From positions 1 to 36,656 of the forward strand of contig NZ_FWXD01000035.1 of NCBI RefSeq assembly GCF_900176275.1: DNA of 36,656 nucleotides, in the 5' to 3' direction. Of this stretch, positions 17,101 to 27,698 are shown piece after piece. The notes below the pieces were generated by a model that was not told the origin of the DNA, ran no database searches, and worked only from the letters and a program-made list of their open reading frames with translations. This stretch comes from Andreprevotia lacus DSM 23236. GTDB taxonomy: Bacteria > Pseudomonadota > Gammaproteobacteria > Burkholderiales > Chitinibacteraceae. The number at the start of each line of letters is the position of its first letter. Within the stretch, counting starts at the first letter, position 1. A program made the position numbers and the translations under genes.

Positions 17101-17637
17101 ATGACGGAACAGAAAATGGATCGTACCCCGGTAACGGCGGAGCGCATCGAGCAGATATTGGCCAATGTCGAGCTGCTGAAAGAGCTCATTCGTGAGGAGT
17201 TGGATGTGCAACTCCGCTTTGACCTTGAAAGTGTGGAATGGCTGGATGGCTACATCGAGCGGCGTCATCTGGAAGGTGATACGGCCAAGTGGGATGGCAC
17301 GATCTCGGTGATCGGTTCGTTCCTGGGTGAGTGTATCCGCCACCAGATCGGCGGTGACTGGTATTGGTGGGATGACAATCTGGGGATCTTTTTCAATGAA
17401 GGCGATGCCGTTTTCCCGTTCAATAAATTAAGGAAGCAACTGGAAAACGGCCGCGATGGCGGTGACTCGATACTTGATTTGTATCGAACGACCCTTGTCA
17501 TCATGCGTCACCGTCAAAGCACGCAGCGCAGTGCCCCGACGCCACGCGCACCCGCACCCGCACCCGCACCCAAGGCGCCAGCACCGTCAAACAACTGGTT
17601 TTCCAACTTCAAGGGTGCCGGCAAATTCGGCGGTTGA
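17101..17637 (+). CDS. Uncharacterised cytoplasmic protein with Ala-Pro tail
   Basis: A 178-aa protein with a ribosome-binding site (GAGAGG) before the ATG at 17101. The first ~140 residues are mixed alpha/beta, with VEWLDGYIERRH and GDWYWWDDNLGIFF. A low-complexity linker of Ala-Pro repeats follows, and the end has NWFSNFKGAGKFGG. The core recalls small immunity-type or DUF proteins, but I cannot name a family. It is followed by a terminator shared with argC. Confidence 0.7.
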   Translation: MTEQKMDRTPVTAERIEQILANVELLKELIREELDVQLRFDLESVEWLDGYIERRHLEGDTAKWDGTISVIGSFLGECIRHQIGGDWYWWDDNLGIFFNEGDAVFPFNKLRKQLENGRDGGDSILDLYRTTLVIMRHRQSTQRSAPTPRAPAPAPAPKAPAPSNNWFSNFKGAGKFGG

Positions 17638-17683
17638 ATGCAGGTCCAAGCCAGCAGCAGCTGCGGGGTATAGGCACCGCAGC

Positions 17684-17705
17684 AAAGGGGCATCGCTGCC
17701 CCTTT
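17684..17705. terminator. Hairpin between convergent genes, probable bidirectional terminator
   Basis: AAAGGGGC and GCCCCTTT form an 8-bp stem with loop ATCGCT between the stops of the plus-strand gene at 17637 and argC at 17728. A-rich and T-rich flanks on each side fit termination in both directions. Confidence 0.7.
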
Positions 17706-17727
17706 GTTGTTTGCTGCTCGGTTTCAG

Positions 17728-18666
17728 TCAAATCCCGCCAGCCACCCCCAGCAGCAAATCCAGATTCTGCACCGCAGCGCCCGCTGCACCCTTGCCCAGA
17801 TTGTCGAACACCGCAAACAGCAGCGCCTGGCCGTGTTCGTCGTTGGCCAGCACGCCCAGCTGCAGGTCGTTGCTGCCATTGAGGGCTTGCGGGTCGAGCC
17901 GGGTCAGCGTTTGGGTGGTCGCTTTGTCCAGCACCATCACGTAGCGGCTGTCGGCATAGTGGGCCGTGAGTGCATCGCGCAGCGCGTCGCCGCCCACGCC
18001 GGGTGCCACCCGGCCAAGGTCGATGGGGATGGTCAGCACGATGCCCTGCCGAAATGCACCATAGGCCGGCACGAACATCGGCCGGGCGGCCAGCCCGGCA
18101 TGCTGCTGGATTTCCGGGATGTGCTTGTGCGCCAGTCCCAATCCGTACACCTGAAACGGCAGCGCCTGTGCGGCAGCCGGCCCTTCGTGGGCATCGATGC
18201 CGGCGCGGCCGGCGCCGGAGTAGCCGGAGACAGCATGGATGGCCAGCGGCAGATCGCCCGGCAGCAGCCCCGCTTGCAGCAGGGGCCGCAGCAGGCCGAT
18301 GGCTCCGGTGGGGTAGCAGCCGGGGTTGGATACGCGCCTGGCCTGCGCAATGCGTTGTGCCTGCCCGGCGGCCATTTCGGCAAAACCATACACCCAGCCG
18401 GCCTGCGTGCGGTGGGCCGAGCTGGCGTCGATCACCCGCACGGCCGGGTTGCGGATGGCGGCCACTGCTTCGCGCGCGGCGTCATCCGGCAGGCAGAGGA
18501 TGGCGATATCGCAGGCATTGATTGCGGCGGCCCGGCGCTGCGGGTCTTTGCGCTCGGCATCCGGCAGGGTCAGCAGTTGCAGATCGCTGCGCTGATGCAG
18601 GCGCGCGTGGATCTGCAGCCCGGTGGTGCCCTGGTCGCCGTCGATGAAGATGAGGGGAGTGGTCAT
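17728..18666 (-). CDS. argC: N-acetyl-gamma-glutamyl-phosphate reductase, type 2
   Basis: Catalyses the NADPH-dependent reduction of N-acetylglutamyl phosphate to the semialdehyde, the third step of arginine synthesis. The protein is 312 aa, the shorter type-2 form. The nucleotide-binding start is [15 protein letters not shown], the catalytic Cys117 sits in [11 protein letters not shown], and [13 protein letters not shown] follows. I chose the ATG at 18666 because AGGAC lies upstream and this is the conserved start. No other arginine gene is adjacent. A LysR regulator is divergently transcribed from the 118-bp shared upstream region and may control it. Confidence 0.95.
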   Translation of the reverse strand: MTTPLIFIDGDQGTTGLQIHARLHQRSDLQLLTLPDAERKDPQRRAAAINACDIAILCLPDDAAREAVAAIRNPAVRVIDASSAHRTQAGWVYGFAEMAAGQAQRIAQARRVSNPGCYPTGAIGLLRPLLQAGLLPGDLPLAIHAVSGYSGAGRAGIDAHEGPAAAQALPFQVYGLGLAHKHIPEIQQHAGLAARPMFVPAYGAFRQGIVLTIPIDLGRVAPGVGGDALRDALTAHYADSRYVMVLDKATTQTLTRLDPQALNGSNDLQLGVLANDEHGQALLFAVFDNLGKGAAGAAVQNLDLLLGVAGGI

Positions 18667-18784
18667 GGCTGCCGTCCTGTCGAATTTGGAAAAAACACTG
18701 GCCACCATGATGCGCTTGCGCTTGCATCAAGAAAATTTGCATTTCATGATACTGAAGTTTGTCTTTTCTGAATGATGGACCGGC

Positions 18785-19723
18785 ATGCGTGAACTGAACC
18801 TGGACCGCCTGCGTACGCTGGTGGTGATTGCCGAGCTGGGCTCGTTTGCCGCAGCGGCACGCACGCTGCATCTGGCGCCGCCCACGGTCAGCCTGCACAT
18901 TGCCGAGCTGGAAGACCGCATCGGTGCCCCCTTGCTGCTGCGCAAGCGCGGGCAGGTGCGGCCCACTGCGATTGGCGACACGCTGGTGGCGCGCGCGCGC
19001 CGCCTGCTGGCCGATGCCGATCAGTTGCTGGACGACGTGCAGCGGCAAGTGCAGGGGCTGAGCGGGCGGGTGCGGCTGGGCGCCTCCACCGGCGCGCTCG
19101 CGCACCTGCTGCCGCAAGCGCTGGAAATCCTCGGCCGGCAGCACCCCGACATCGACGTGCAGGTGGCCGTGCTCACCTCGCACGACACGCTGGCGCAACT
19201 GCACAACGGTACGCTGGACATCGGCCTGGTGGCGCTGCCGCAAACCCCCGTGGCCGGCCTGGCCATTCAGTCGTGGCGGCGCGATCCGGTCATGGCCTTC
19301 CTGCCCGCCGGCTGGCCGCGCCCACCCAGCGCCACCCCAGACTGGCTGGCCGCACAGCCGCTCATCCTCAACGGTGCGGGCACACGGCTGATGCAACTGA
19401 CCGCAGACTGGTTTGCTGCGGCAGGGCACTACCCCGCACCGCGCATCCAGCTGGATTACAACGACGCGATCAAAAGCCTGGTCGCTGCCGGCTACGGCGC
19501 GGCCCTGCTGCCGCACGAGGCGACAACGCCCCCGGCCGACCCGCGCATCGCCATGCTGCCGCTAAGCCCGCCGCTATGGCGCCAGCTGGGCATCGCCCAC
19601 CGCGACGGCGATATCGAACGCACCACCCGGCATGTGCTGGATGTGCTGTGGGGGCTGGGGCCGGATCAATCGGGCACAAAGTCCGCCCCTGAATTGCCTG
19701 CTACAACGCTGGATTGCTCATGA
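18785..19723 (+). CDS. LysR-family transcriptional regulator
   Basis: A 312-aa regulator with a LysR helix-turn-helix in the first 60 residues (LRTLVVIAELGSFAAAARTLHLAPPTVSLHI). The usual linker helix (RVRLGASTGALAHLL) and a two-lobe effector domain follow. It is divergent from argC, so argC is the obvious candidate target, although arginine biosynthesis is not commonly LysR-controlled. The effector cannot be read from sequence. The C-terminus has a short tail beyond the usual end. Confidence 0.9.
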   Translation: MRELNLDRLRTLVVIAELGSFAAAARTLHLAPPTVSLHIAELEDRIGAPLLLRKRGQVRPTAIGDTLVARARRLLADADQLLDDVQRQVQGLSGRVRLGASTGALAHLLPQALEILGRQHPDIDVQVAVLTSHDTLAQLHNGTLDIGLVALPQTPVAGLAIQSWRRDPVMAFLPAGWPRPPSATPDWLAAQPLILNGAGTRLMQLTADWFAAAGHYPAPRIQLDYNDAIKSLVAAGYGAALLPHEATTPPADPRIAMLPLSPPLWRQLGIAHRDGDIERTTRHVLDVLWGLGPDQSGTKSAPELPATTLDCS

Positions 19724-19839
19724 ATCGACTTTTTTGGACCAACAACGAGCCCAGTGATCCTGGCAACGGTATATTCAGGGCAGAATCTGAGCGGCGTTTC
19801 GGGCTGTTTCGATCGAGTGGATAACGAGGGGGATCGCCT

Positions 19840-20232
19840 GTGATTGAGTGCGAGAAAAACTATTTGCCACCAGAGAGCAGGGCTGAACTTGAAAGGCGCT
19901 ATGCCGCCGGGGAGCGGCGCTTTCCGCATACCGATTTGAGCGGGCTTGATCTGTCGGGGATCGTGCTGGATGACGCAGATTTTGAACAGCACGCGTGGTT
20001 TTCTGATGCAAATTTCTCGGGAGCAAGCCTGCGGAACACGAGCTTTCGGGAATGCAACGTCAAGTGTGCCGACTTTTCAAATGCCGACCTTACCGGCGCC
20101 AATTTCGAGCTTGCTGCCATTGAGTCGATCAAAACCTCGGGGGCGGCGCTAAGCGGGGTCAAGGTTAATGGCGCGACCTTCTATGGCTGTGAGCTCGCCG
20201 AGGGCGACGAGCTGCCGTCATGGGAGTGGTGA
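19840..20232 (+). CDS. Pentapeptide-repeat protein
   Basis: A 130-aa protein with pentapeptide A(D/N)LxX-type repeats from about residue 30 to 120, such as TDLSGLDLSGIVLDDADF, NFSGASLRNTSF and CADFSNADLTGANF. They should form a short right-handed quadrilateral beta-helix. It starts with GTG, preceded by GAGGGGG. With about 15 repeats it is smaller than the DNA-mimicking Qnr/MfpA proteins. Role unknown. It is not obviously linked to its neighbours. Confidence 0.85.
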   Translation: MIECEKNYLPPESRAELERRYAAGERRFPHTDLSGLDLSGIVLDDADFEQHAWFSDANFSGASLRNTSFRECNVKCADFSNADLTGANFELAAIESIKTSGAALSGVKVNGATFYGCELAEGDELPSWEW

Positions 20233-20255
20233 TGTGTAGGCCCGATGGTATGAAG

Positions 20256-20408
20256 TAGCACAAGTATGCCGCGCAATTCGCTGCGCTCATTGGCACCCTG
20301 CACCGTATCCCTACAACAGCCCAGCCTCACCCGCTGCATCATCAAATGTGTCGCCTTCCCCGATGCCACGTTCTGCACGCATTCGTAGCCCAGCGCACGC
20401 ATGTCCAC
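20256..20408 (-). pseudogene. Decayed duplicate of the 3' end of the DHFR-like gene
   Basis: This segment aligns, with substitutions and small gaps, to 21141-21294, covering the last ~30 codons of the DHFR-like gene and the repeat-like bases after its stop. Translated on the minus strand it gives VDMRALGYECVQNVASGKATH against VDMRALGYECVERVASEKATH. The remaining gene body is missing and the original stop is lost. It is a remnant, not a functional gene. Confidence 0.8.
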
Positions 20409-20490
20409 GCTATTGCACATGGCGGCCAGGGGCACTATGCGGAGCTATGGGCATTTGAGCAGGACGAGGCGGGCTGGCATGTTGCCGCGC

Positions 20491-20961
20491 TCAGGAGCGT
20501 GACGGCCGTGCGAATTCTTCATAGCCGGCCCGGAAGCGCGGGTTGTCAAAGACCAACGGGCGCAGCTTCTGGCTCACTTCGTCCATATTGCCTTTGGCGA
20601 TGAACCCCCAGTAGTAGTAAACCCCGGACCGGCCCAGATCGGTGTTGCCGGTGGTGTAGCTCAGCAGTTTTACCCCGGCTACGTCGAGTGGATGCGGGAA
20701 AGGTCGTGATGCATCGCCCAAGGGGTAACCGTTGCTGACGTTCAGCCATGCATGTTTGCCACCCTGACCAGTCGGCAAAGCATTGCCCTGGTTGAGCACA
20801 GCGACAATGTCGGGGGAAAAGAAACTGCCGTCGCACTGGCTGAAGGTCGTAAATGCCGATTCGAGCGCGCTGGCGTGGGCGACCGTTGCCAGAAACACGG
20901 TAGCTGTTGCAAAGAGCCGGGTGGCCAGTGAGCAAGTAAAGCCCGAGTGAGGTTTTTTCAT
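20491..20961 (-). CDS. Exported protein of unknown function
   Basis: A 156-aa protein with a signal peptide (basic start, hydrophobic core, cleavage near AHA at about residue 30). The mature part begins with FTTFSQCDGSFF, which resembles the start of the exported protein at 16351-17025. Later blocks, including GVYYYWGFIAKGNMDEVSQKL, follow a similar order. It lies between the two copies of the duplicated DHFR 3' segment, so it may have been carried in or trapped by that rearrangement. Function unknown. Confidence 0.7.
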   Translation of the reverse strand: MKKPHSGFTCSLATRLFATATVFLATVAHASALESAFTTFSQCDGSFFSPDIVAVLNQGNALPTGQGGKHAWLNVSNGYPLGDASRPFPHPLDVAGVKLLSYTTGNTDLGRSGVYYYWGFIAKGNMDEVSQKLRPLVFDNPRFRAGYEEFARPSRS

Positions 20962-21094
20962 TGATCCGGTGGTATGAACGGGTTGAGTTGCCCCGGCTTT
21001 GCCATGCCGGCTTGAGTCATTGGAAAATGGCAGTGCCTGAACATTGCTTGTCGCAAGGCGGCGGGCCCATCTGCTGCTGCAGGCCGGGCAGCGA

Positions 21095-21186
21095 GTAGGG
21101 CGGCAATAGCGTAGCGTATTGCGCCGTATTGGTAGGTGGCAGACACAAGCATGCGGCGCAATTCGCTGCGCTCATTGACGCCCTAC
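21095..21186. repeat. Inverted pair of palindromic REP-like units
   Basis: At 21095-21129 a unit beginning GTAGGGCG and containing AATAGCGTAGCGTATTGCGCC folds on itself. At 21155-21186 a second unit is the inverted, diverged version (its reverse complement begins GTAGGGCG and ends GAATTGCGCC). A more decayed copy is part of the duplicate near 20266-20300. The rest of the 20962-21196 gap holds no gene. Confidence 0.65.
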
Positions 21187-21196
21187 GCAACGCCCT

Positions 21197-21856
21197 TCAA
21201 GCAGTAGCCCCCACCCGCCGCAACACCACATGCGTCGCCTTTTCCGACGCCACGCGCTCCACGCATTCATAGCCCAGGGCGCGCATGTCCACACCGTCGA
21301 ACAGCCGCTCGCCGCTGCCCAGCAGCACGGGCGAGAAGGCGAGGTGCAGTTCGTCGATCAGGCCGGCGCGCAGGTATTGCTGGATGGTGCTGGCGCCGCC
21401 GCCGATGCGCACGTCCTTGTCGCCCGCCGCCTCGCGGGCACGCTCCAGCGCCTCGTGGATGCCGCCGGTAACGAAGTGGAAGGTGGTGCCGCCGGCCATC
21501 TCGAGGGACGGGCGTGCGTGGTGGGTGAGGATGAAGGTGGGCACGTGATAGGGCGGGGTGTCGCCCCACCAGCCTTGCCAGCTCAGATCAGGCCACGGGC
21601 CGCGTACCGGGCCGAACATGTTGCGCCCCAGTATCCACGCCCCGACGTTGTCAAAGCCGCGCTGGGCGAAGTCGTCATCAATGCCGGTGCTGCCGCCATC
21701 GGCGCGAAACAGCATGCGCTGAAAGGTGCGGGTGCCGATCAGCCACGGGTGCAGATCGGTGCCACCCTTGCCCAGCGGGTGCTGCAGGTCCTGATCCGGG
21801 CCGGCGGCGTAGCCGTCCAGCGAGAGGGTAAAGCCTTCAACGCGTACTCGTGTCAT
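21197..21856 (-). CDS. Dihydrofolate reductase family protein (RibD C-terminal type)
   Basis: A 219-aa protein of the DHFR/RibD-C family. The start is VRVEGFTLSLDGYAAGPDQD, GAWILGRNMFGPVRGPW sits in the middle, and the phosphate/NADPH-binding loop is VRIGGGASTIQQYLRAGLIDELHLAFSP. Members are reductases of uncertain substrate, so this does not imply true dihydrofolate reductase. I chose the ATG at 21856 as the conserved start. A decayed copy of its 3' end lies about 900 bases away. Confidence 0.9.
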   Translation of the reverse strand: MTRVRVEGFTLSLDGYAAGPDQDLQHPLGKGGTDLHPWLIGTRTFQRMLFRADGGSTGIDDDFAQRGFDNVGAWILGRNMFGPVRGPWPDLSWQGWWGDTPPYHVPTFILTHHARPSLEMAGGTTFHFVTGGIHEALERAREAAGDKDVRIGGGASTIQQYLRAGLIDELHLAFSPVLLGSGERLFDGVDMRALGYECVERVASEKATHVVLRRVGATA

Positions 21857-22006
21857 GGCTGGCTGTCCTTGCCGTAATGTGCCCGAAGGCGTCGGGCGCC
21901 TGGATGCTGTTGCAGCATGCCGCAGCCTGCAGCGCCGGGCAAGAGCGCGGGCCTTTCGCGGGCTTGAATGGATGATTGCTGCTTTGTACGGAATTCGCCC
22001 ATTTTG

Positions 22007-24314
<2,308 letters not shown>

Positions 24315-24336
24315 GGGTTGTTGATGTGAGTTCGTA

Positions 24337-24366
24337 AAAAAGCGGGCCGGATGGCCCGCTTTTTTG
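24337..24366 (+). terminator. Intrinsic terminator of katG
   Basis: GCGGGCC-GGAT-GGCCCGC is flanked by six A upstream and six T downstream, starting 23 bases after the katG stop. The symmetry would also allow termination from the other strand. Confidence 0.95.
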
Positions 24367-24441
24367 TGTGCAGCTATGGCGACGTTATTTGTGGGCCTGT
24401 TTTTTTAATAAATAAGTAGCTACGTCTTGGATCTTATCCAG

Positions 24442-24735
24442 CTAGCCCCATAGCCCCGCTTTCCGGTACCAGCGCGTGCAAGCTGCTTCCAAGAAGAGGT
24501 ACGCAATAAACGCGGGGATTGATAGCCAGGGATAAATCAGGCTTCCGGCAAACAGCGGTGCCACAAAAAGCCAGCACAATGCCTTGTAATGGAGAGGGAG
24601 TGCGTGGTAACGAATACCTTTCTCCGGGAATCGTCTGAAGTCGCGCCGGTTTGAAAAGGCGATCAGGATCAGCATGCCCGCATAGCTGGCAAGAAATAGC
24701 ATTGGTCTTGGAATGTCTGCTAACGCAAATGTCAT
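24442..24735 (-). CDS. Small membrane protein of unknown function
   Basis: A 97-aa protein with an N-terminal membrane segment (about residues 12-27) and one or two more at about 50-82. A basic loop (NRRDFRRFPEKGIRYH) lies between them. The start is ATG at 24735. No family recognised, and no ribosome-binding site stands out. It shares no clear operon with its neighbours. Confidence 0.6.
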   Translation of the reverse strand: MTFALADIPRPMLFLASYAGMLILIAFSNRRDFRRFPEKGIRYHALPLHYKALCWLFVAPLFAGSLIYPWLSIPAFIAYLFLEAACTRWYRKAGLWG

Positions 24736-24897
24736 TGCTCTTTGGTGCTAAGGTGGCGGAACACTTCGCCAAGCTTAGCATGGCCCGGCCAAGGCCCCAC
24801 CATGATATGAAGCGATGGCGGTATGCATGTTTCAACTGATGGTGGTGGTGTTGGCCGTCTCGCCGTTGCGTTCCATTGGCTGGTCGGTTTTGGCGCA

Positions 24898-25305
24898 TCA
24901 GGCAGCGCCAGCAGCTTGGTGGTTCAGCGGAATTTCGGTTGGCATGCCTGCGCTGAGTGACTGCACGCACCCATACCAGCTTGCGCCCCTAAAAGAGCAC
25001 GCGCTGCCTAGATTGTCCTGGACGAAAGCACAGCCGATAAATTCGCATTCGACGAATTTGCAATCTGGAAAACTGGTGCCCCTGAATGTGCAGTTTTCAA
25101 AGCGGCATTCGGAAAAAATACAGCAATTGAATATTCCCCAATAAATATCGAGGTTGTTAAAGCGGCATGAAAGAAAAGCCCCGCCAGCGCTCCCGCCCTC
25201 GGCGTCGAAATCTTGAATGACACAAAACCGGAAGATGATGTCTTCTTGAAGTCCATAGGAAAGTACCTGCCAGGCTTCTGTTACTTGCTCGGATTCAATC
25301 AGCAT
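24898..25305 (-). CDS. Cysteine-rich pentapeptide-repeat-like protein
   Basis: A 135-aa protein whose middle (about residues 45-105) consists of C/A-x-F-x-x repeats: CRFNNLDI, CIFSECRFENCTF, DCKFVECEFIGCAF. This is the pentapeptide beta-helix pattern with unusually many Cys. GGAGTGGGG lies before the ATG at 25305. Like the gene at 19840 it is short. The two differ enough that recent duplication is unlikely. Confidence 0.75.
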   Translation of the reverse strand: MLIESEQVTEAWQVLSYGLQEDIIFRFCVIQDFDAEGGSAGGAFLSCRFNNLDIYWGIFNCCIFSECRFENCTFRGTSFPDCKFVECEFIGCAFVQDNLGSACSFRGASWYGCVQSLSAGMPTEIPLNHQAAGAA

Positions 25306-25370
25306 GGCCCCACTCCATTCCTGGGTGATTGATTGCTGGCTGCCACGGGGCGCGCCTCTGTCTCATTTAA

Positions 25371-25727
25371 TCAAACACACCCCGCCACCGTTTTCCGCCT
25401 GCCCCCTGTCACCGCGCAGCTTTTGGCAGCGGCCGGTACTTGCAGCGTGGTGGTCTGGCGGGTTTTGGCGTAGCGGCACACCAGATAGAGCGCGGTGCCG
25501 CGTGCCTTGGCGCTTTGCTGGTAGTCGGGCAGGGCCCAGCGGATGGCGTTGTCGCTGTCGGGCATCAGGTCGGCCAGTTGGTCGGGCGGGCCTTCAAACA
25601 GGCTGGCGCTGGCCAGCGCGTGCGGCTTGCCGCCATCCTGCAGCGTGGGGGGGCATTGCACGCCGGCGGCGAGGGCGCTGCCGCACAGCAGTGCGGCCAG
25701 CAGCACGGCAGGTTTATTCAACCACAT
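25371..25727 (-). CDS. STY0301-like exported small protein, possible immunity partner
   Basis: A 118-aa protein with a signal peptide (residues 1-20), mature CPPTL start, SLFEGPPDQLADLMPD and a paired Cys end with CRYAKT and SCAV. This fits the STY0301 family as I recall it. Its ATG lies inside the end of the amidase-like gene (14-base overlap), so the two are translationally coupled. Periplasmic location and coupling to a lytic-type enzyme fit an immunity protein, but no activity is known to me. Confidence 0.75.
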   Translation of the reverse strand: MWLNKPAVLLAALLCGSALAAGVQCPPTLQDGGKPHALASASLFEGPPDQLADLMPDSDNAIRWALPDYQQSAKARGTALYLVCRYAKTRQTTTLQVPAAAKSCAVTGGRRKTVAGCV

Positions 25728-26115
25728 AGTAGTTGTCCCCGTTGTTTTCGACGCGGGGTGCCTTGCGGAACAGGATGATGCGCTCGTGCACCGGCTGCGG
25801 CACGGTGATCTTGTGGCCGGCCTGGTCGCGCTTGTGCGCTACCCATTGATCCAGCACGCGGATGCCGCTGGCGTCCTGGCCCAGATAGATGGCCACGTGC
25901 GAGCGGCCGTCGGTGTGGTTGCCGTAGTGGCCGTTGTCGTCAAAGGTGGCAATGGCGGTGCCGGGCTGCAGGTCCAGATTGCCCTTTACCAGCGTACCGC
26001 GCTGCCAGGCGGCGGTGTGCGGCATTTGCGCGGCCGCGCGGGCATAGGCCACGCATTGGCCGTTGCCGACTGATTCATCAACGAATTTGCGCGGGTTACC
26101 GGCGATATATGGCAT
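25714..26115 (-). CDS. BPSL0067-family predicted cysteine amidase/peptidase
   Basis: A 133-aa protein with the NlpC/P60-CHAP-like dyad: Cys21 in GNGQCVAYARAA and His73 in RSHVAIYLG, separated by TAIATFDDNGHYGNH. Relatives (BPSL0067 family) are found with T6SS-type loci and may cut peptidoglycan; this is family knowledge plus inference. There is no signal peptide, consistent with delivery by a secretion system or a partner. AAAGGGGG lies before the ATG at 26115. It overlaps the STY0301-like gene downstream. No secretion genes are in the window. Confidence 0.8.
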   Translation of the reverse strand: MPYIAGNPRKFVDESVGNGQCVAYARAAAQMPHTAAWQRGTLVKGNLDLQPGTAIATFDDNGHYGNHTDGRSHVAIYLGQDASGIRVLDQWVAHKRDQAGHKITVPQPVHERIILFRKAPRVENNGDNYYVVE

Positions 26116-26217
26116 GTGTTGTCCCCCTTTGTTTGCTTGCTGATTGCTTGCAATTTTAGCAGGGCTGATGTTGGCAAACAACGCAACAAAGCGTGACGAA
26201 GCGCATGAAAACAGCGC

Positions 26218-26685
26218 ATGATGGGCACTTGTTTTGCCGTGAGCAGATCACCCGTGCCGCACTATCCAGACCTTGCCCCCTACGCGCCCGACCACCCCAA
26301 CGCAGCCACGCTGCGTGCCGTGGGCTGGCTGGCGCAGGGGCAGGATTATCCGCAAGGCGCGGTGCCGGCCGCGTTTTACCGCAAGCTGGTCGAGCTGTGT
26401 GCGGCGCCGTGGCAACCCGCCGTGGCGGCCGGGGTGCAGCAGTGCGTGCTGTGCCAGGTTGATGGCCCGCACAGCGGTGGCGAGCTGTATGTGCCGCACG
26501 CCAACGAGGGGCTGATTTACATCGCGCCGGTCGCCATCGCCCATTACGTTGCCAGCCATTGGTATCTGCCGCCACCGGTCTTTGTGGCAGCCGTGCTGGC
26601 TTGCCCGCCCATGCGCTCGGTGGCGTATCACCGTGCCATGCTGGCCTGCGGCGGCAGGGGCTTGCTGCAGCCGGCCAGGGCATAG
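26218..26685 (+). CDS. Conserved protein of unknown function with CxxC motif
   Basis: A 155-aa protein with RAVGWLAQGQDYPQGAVP near the start, then a CVLCQVDGPH segment with a possible metal- or disulfide-forming CxxC, and HYVASHWYLPPPVFVAAVLACPPM near the end. I remember this pattern from small bacterial proteins without a known role, but cannot name the family. Two consecutive ATG codons open the frame. A GTG at 26251 that begins PHYPDL and is preceded by GAG is an alternative start. It is divergent from the amidase-like gene. Confidence 0.72.
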   Translation: MMGTCFAVSRSPVPHYPDLAPYAPDHPNAATLRAVGWLAQGQDYPQGAVPAAFYRKLVELCAAPWQPAVAAGVQQCVLCQVDGPHSGGELYVPHANEGLIYIAPVAIAHYVASHWYLPPPVFVAAVLACPPMRSVAYHRAMLACGGRGLLQPARA

Positions 26686-26890
26686 GCCACTGGGCTGTTG
26701 TGGCTGCGCAACCGGGTTTTGCTTGGGTTAGGTTTTGCTTATATTCTGCGCGGGGGCGTCGGGCTTGCTTGTCGTATCCCTGACAGAAAAATTTGTTTGC
26801 TGTGACAGGAAATGGCCAGTGCTCAACCCCGCTGATGCCCGCCGGGCATCGTCCATTGCAGTGACAGGCCGCTTGCGCCACGCCCGCGCC

Positions 26891-27676
26891 ATGCTTGCCC
26901 GCCAAACGCTGCTGCGTGTGCTGGCTGGGTGGGCGGGGGCTGCGCTCTTGCTGGCCGGGTTGCTGCCGTCGGCACTGGCCGCCCCCACCGTGGTGCGCTT
27001 GAGCAATGGCGAATGGCCGCCCTTCATGAGTGCGGCGCGGCCGGGCGGTGGCGTGGTCACGCAGATCGTTACCGAGGCGTTTGCGCAGGAAGGCATCAAG
27101 GCCGAATACGAATACCTGCCGTGGAAGCGCGCACTGAGCGATGCCGCCAACGGCCGGCTGGCCGGCTCGGTGGGCTGGTCGCGCACGGCCGAGCGCGAGC
27201 CGCTGTTCTATTACAGCCAGCCCATCCTCGAAGCCCCCGAGCTGCTGTTCCACCTGAAAACCCAGGCGTTGCCATGGCGCACCATGGACGACCTCTACAA
27301 AAAAACCATCGGTGGCGGGCTGGGCTATTACTACGGCGACGAGTTCGAGAACGCCGAAAAAGCCGGCCGCATCCACGTCGAGCGCGTGGTGAACGACGAG
27401 CAGAACCTGCACAAACTGCTGGCCGGCCGCATCGACGCCGCCGTCATCAACGTGCACGTGGGCTACGATCTGCTGGCCACCCGCTTCAGCACTGCCGACG
27501 CCGCCCGCATCGTTGCCGACGGCCGCCCGGTGCGCGTGGGCCAATGGCACCTCATCCTGTCACGCAAACTGGCGGGCAACCAGCAACTGATGGCCAGCTT
27601 CAACCGTGGCCTGGCCAAGCTGCGCGGCTCGGGCCGGCTGGCGCAGTTGATGCGCGGGCTGGAGGAGGGGCGTTGA
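26891..27676 (+). CDS. Periplasmic solute-binding protein, SBP_bac_3 type (orphan)
   Basis: A 261-aa family-3 binding protein. The signal peptide ends near ALA. First-lobe motifs are LSNGEWPPFMS and GGVVTQIVTEAFAQEGIKAEYEYLPWKRAL. SRTAEREPLFYYSQPI and LLAGRIDAAVINVHVGYDLL follow. The ATG at 26891 starts the signal peptide; the frame extends further upstream without support. It has no adjacent transporter and resembles the other two orphan binding proteins in layout rather than close sequence. The gene at 27699 follows after 22 bases and may be co-transcribed. Confidence 0.85.
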   Translation: MLARQTLLRVLAGWAGAALLLAGLLPSALAAPTVVRLSNGEWPPFMSAARPGGGVVTQIVTEAFAQEGIKAEYEYLPWKRALSDAANGRLAGSVGWSRTAEREPLFYYSQPILEAPELLFHLKTQALPWRTMDDLYKKTIGGGLGYYYGDEFENAEKAGRIHVERVVNDEQNLHKLLAGRIDAAVINVHVGYDLLATRFSTADAARIVADGRPVRVGQWHLILSRKLAGNQQLMASFNRGLAKLRGSGRLAQLMRGLEEGR

Positions 27677-27698
27677 TGGCTGCCTACCGGAAGACTGA

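Noticed and set aside
26156-27550. 464-codon minus-strand frame
   Set aside because: Antisense to the CxxC protein and the SBP_bac_3 gene, both of which have clear features.
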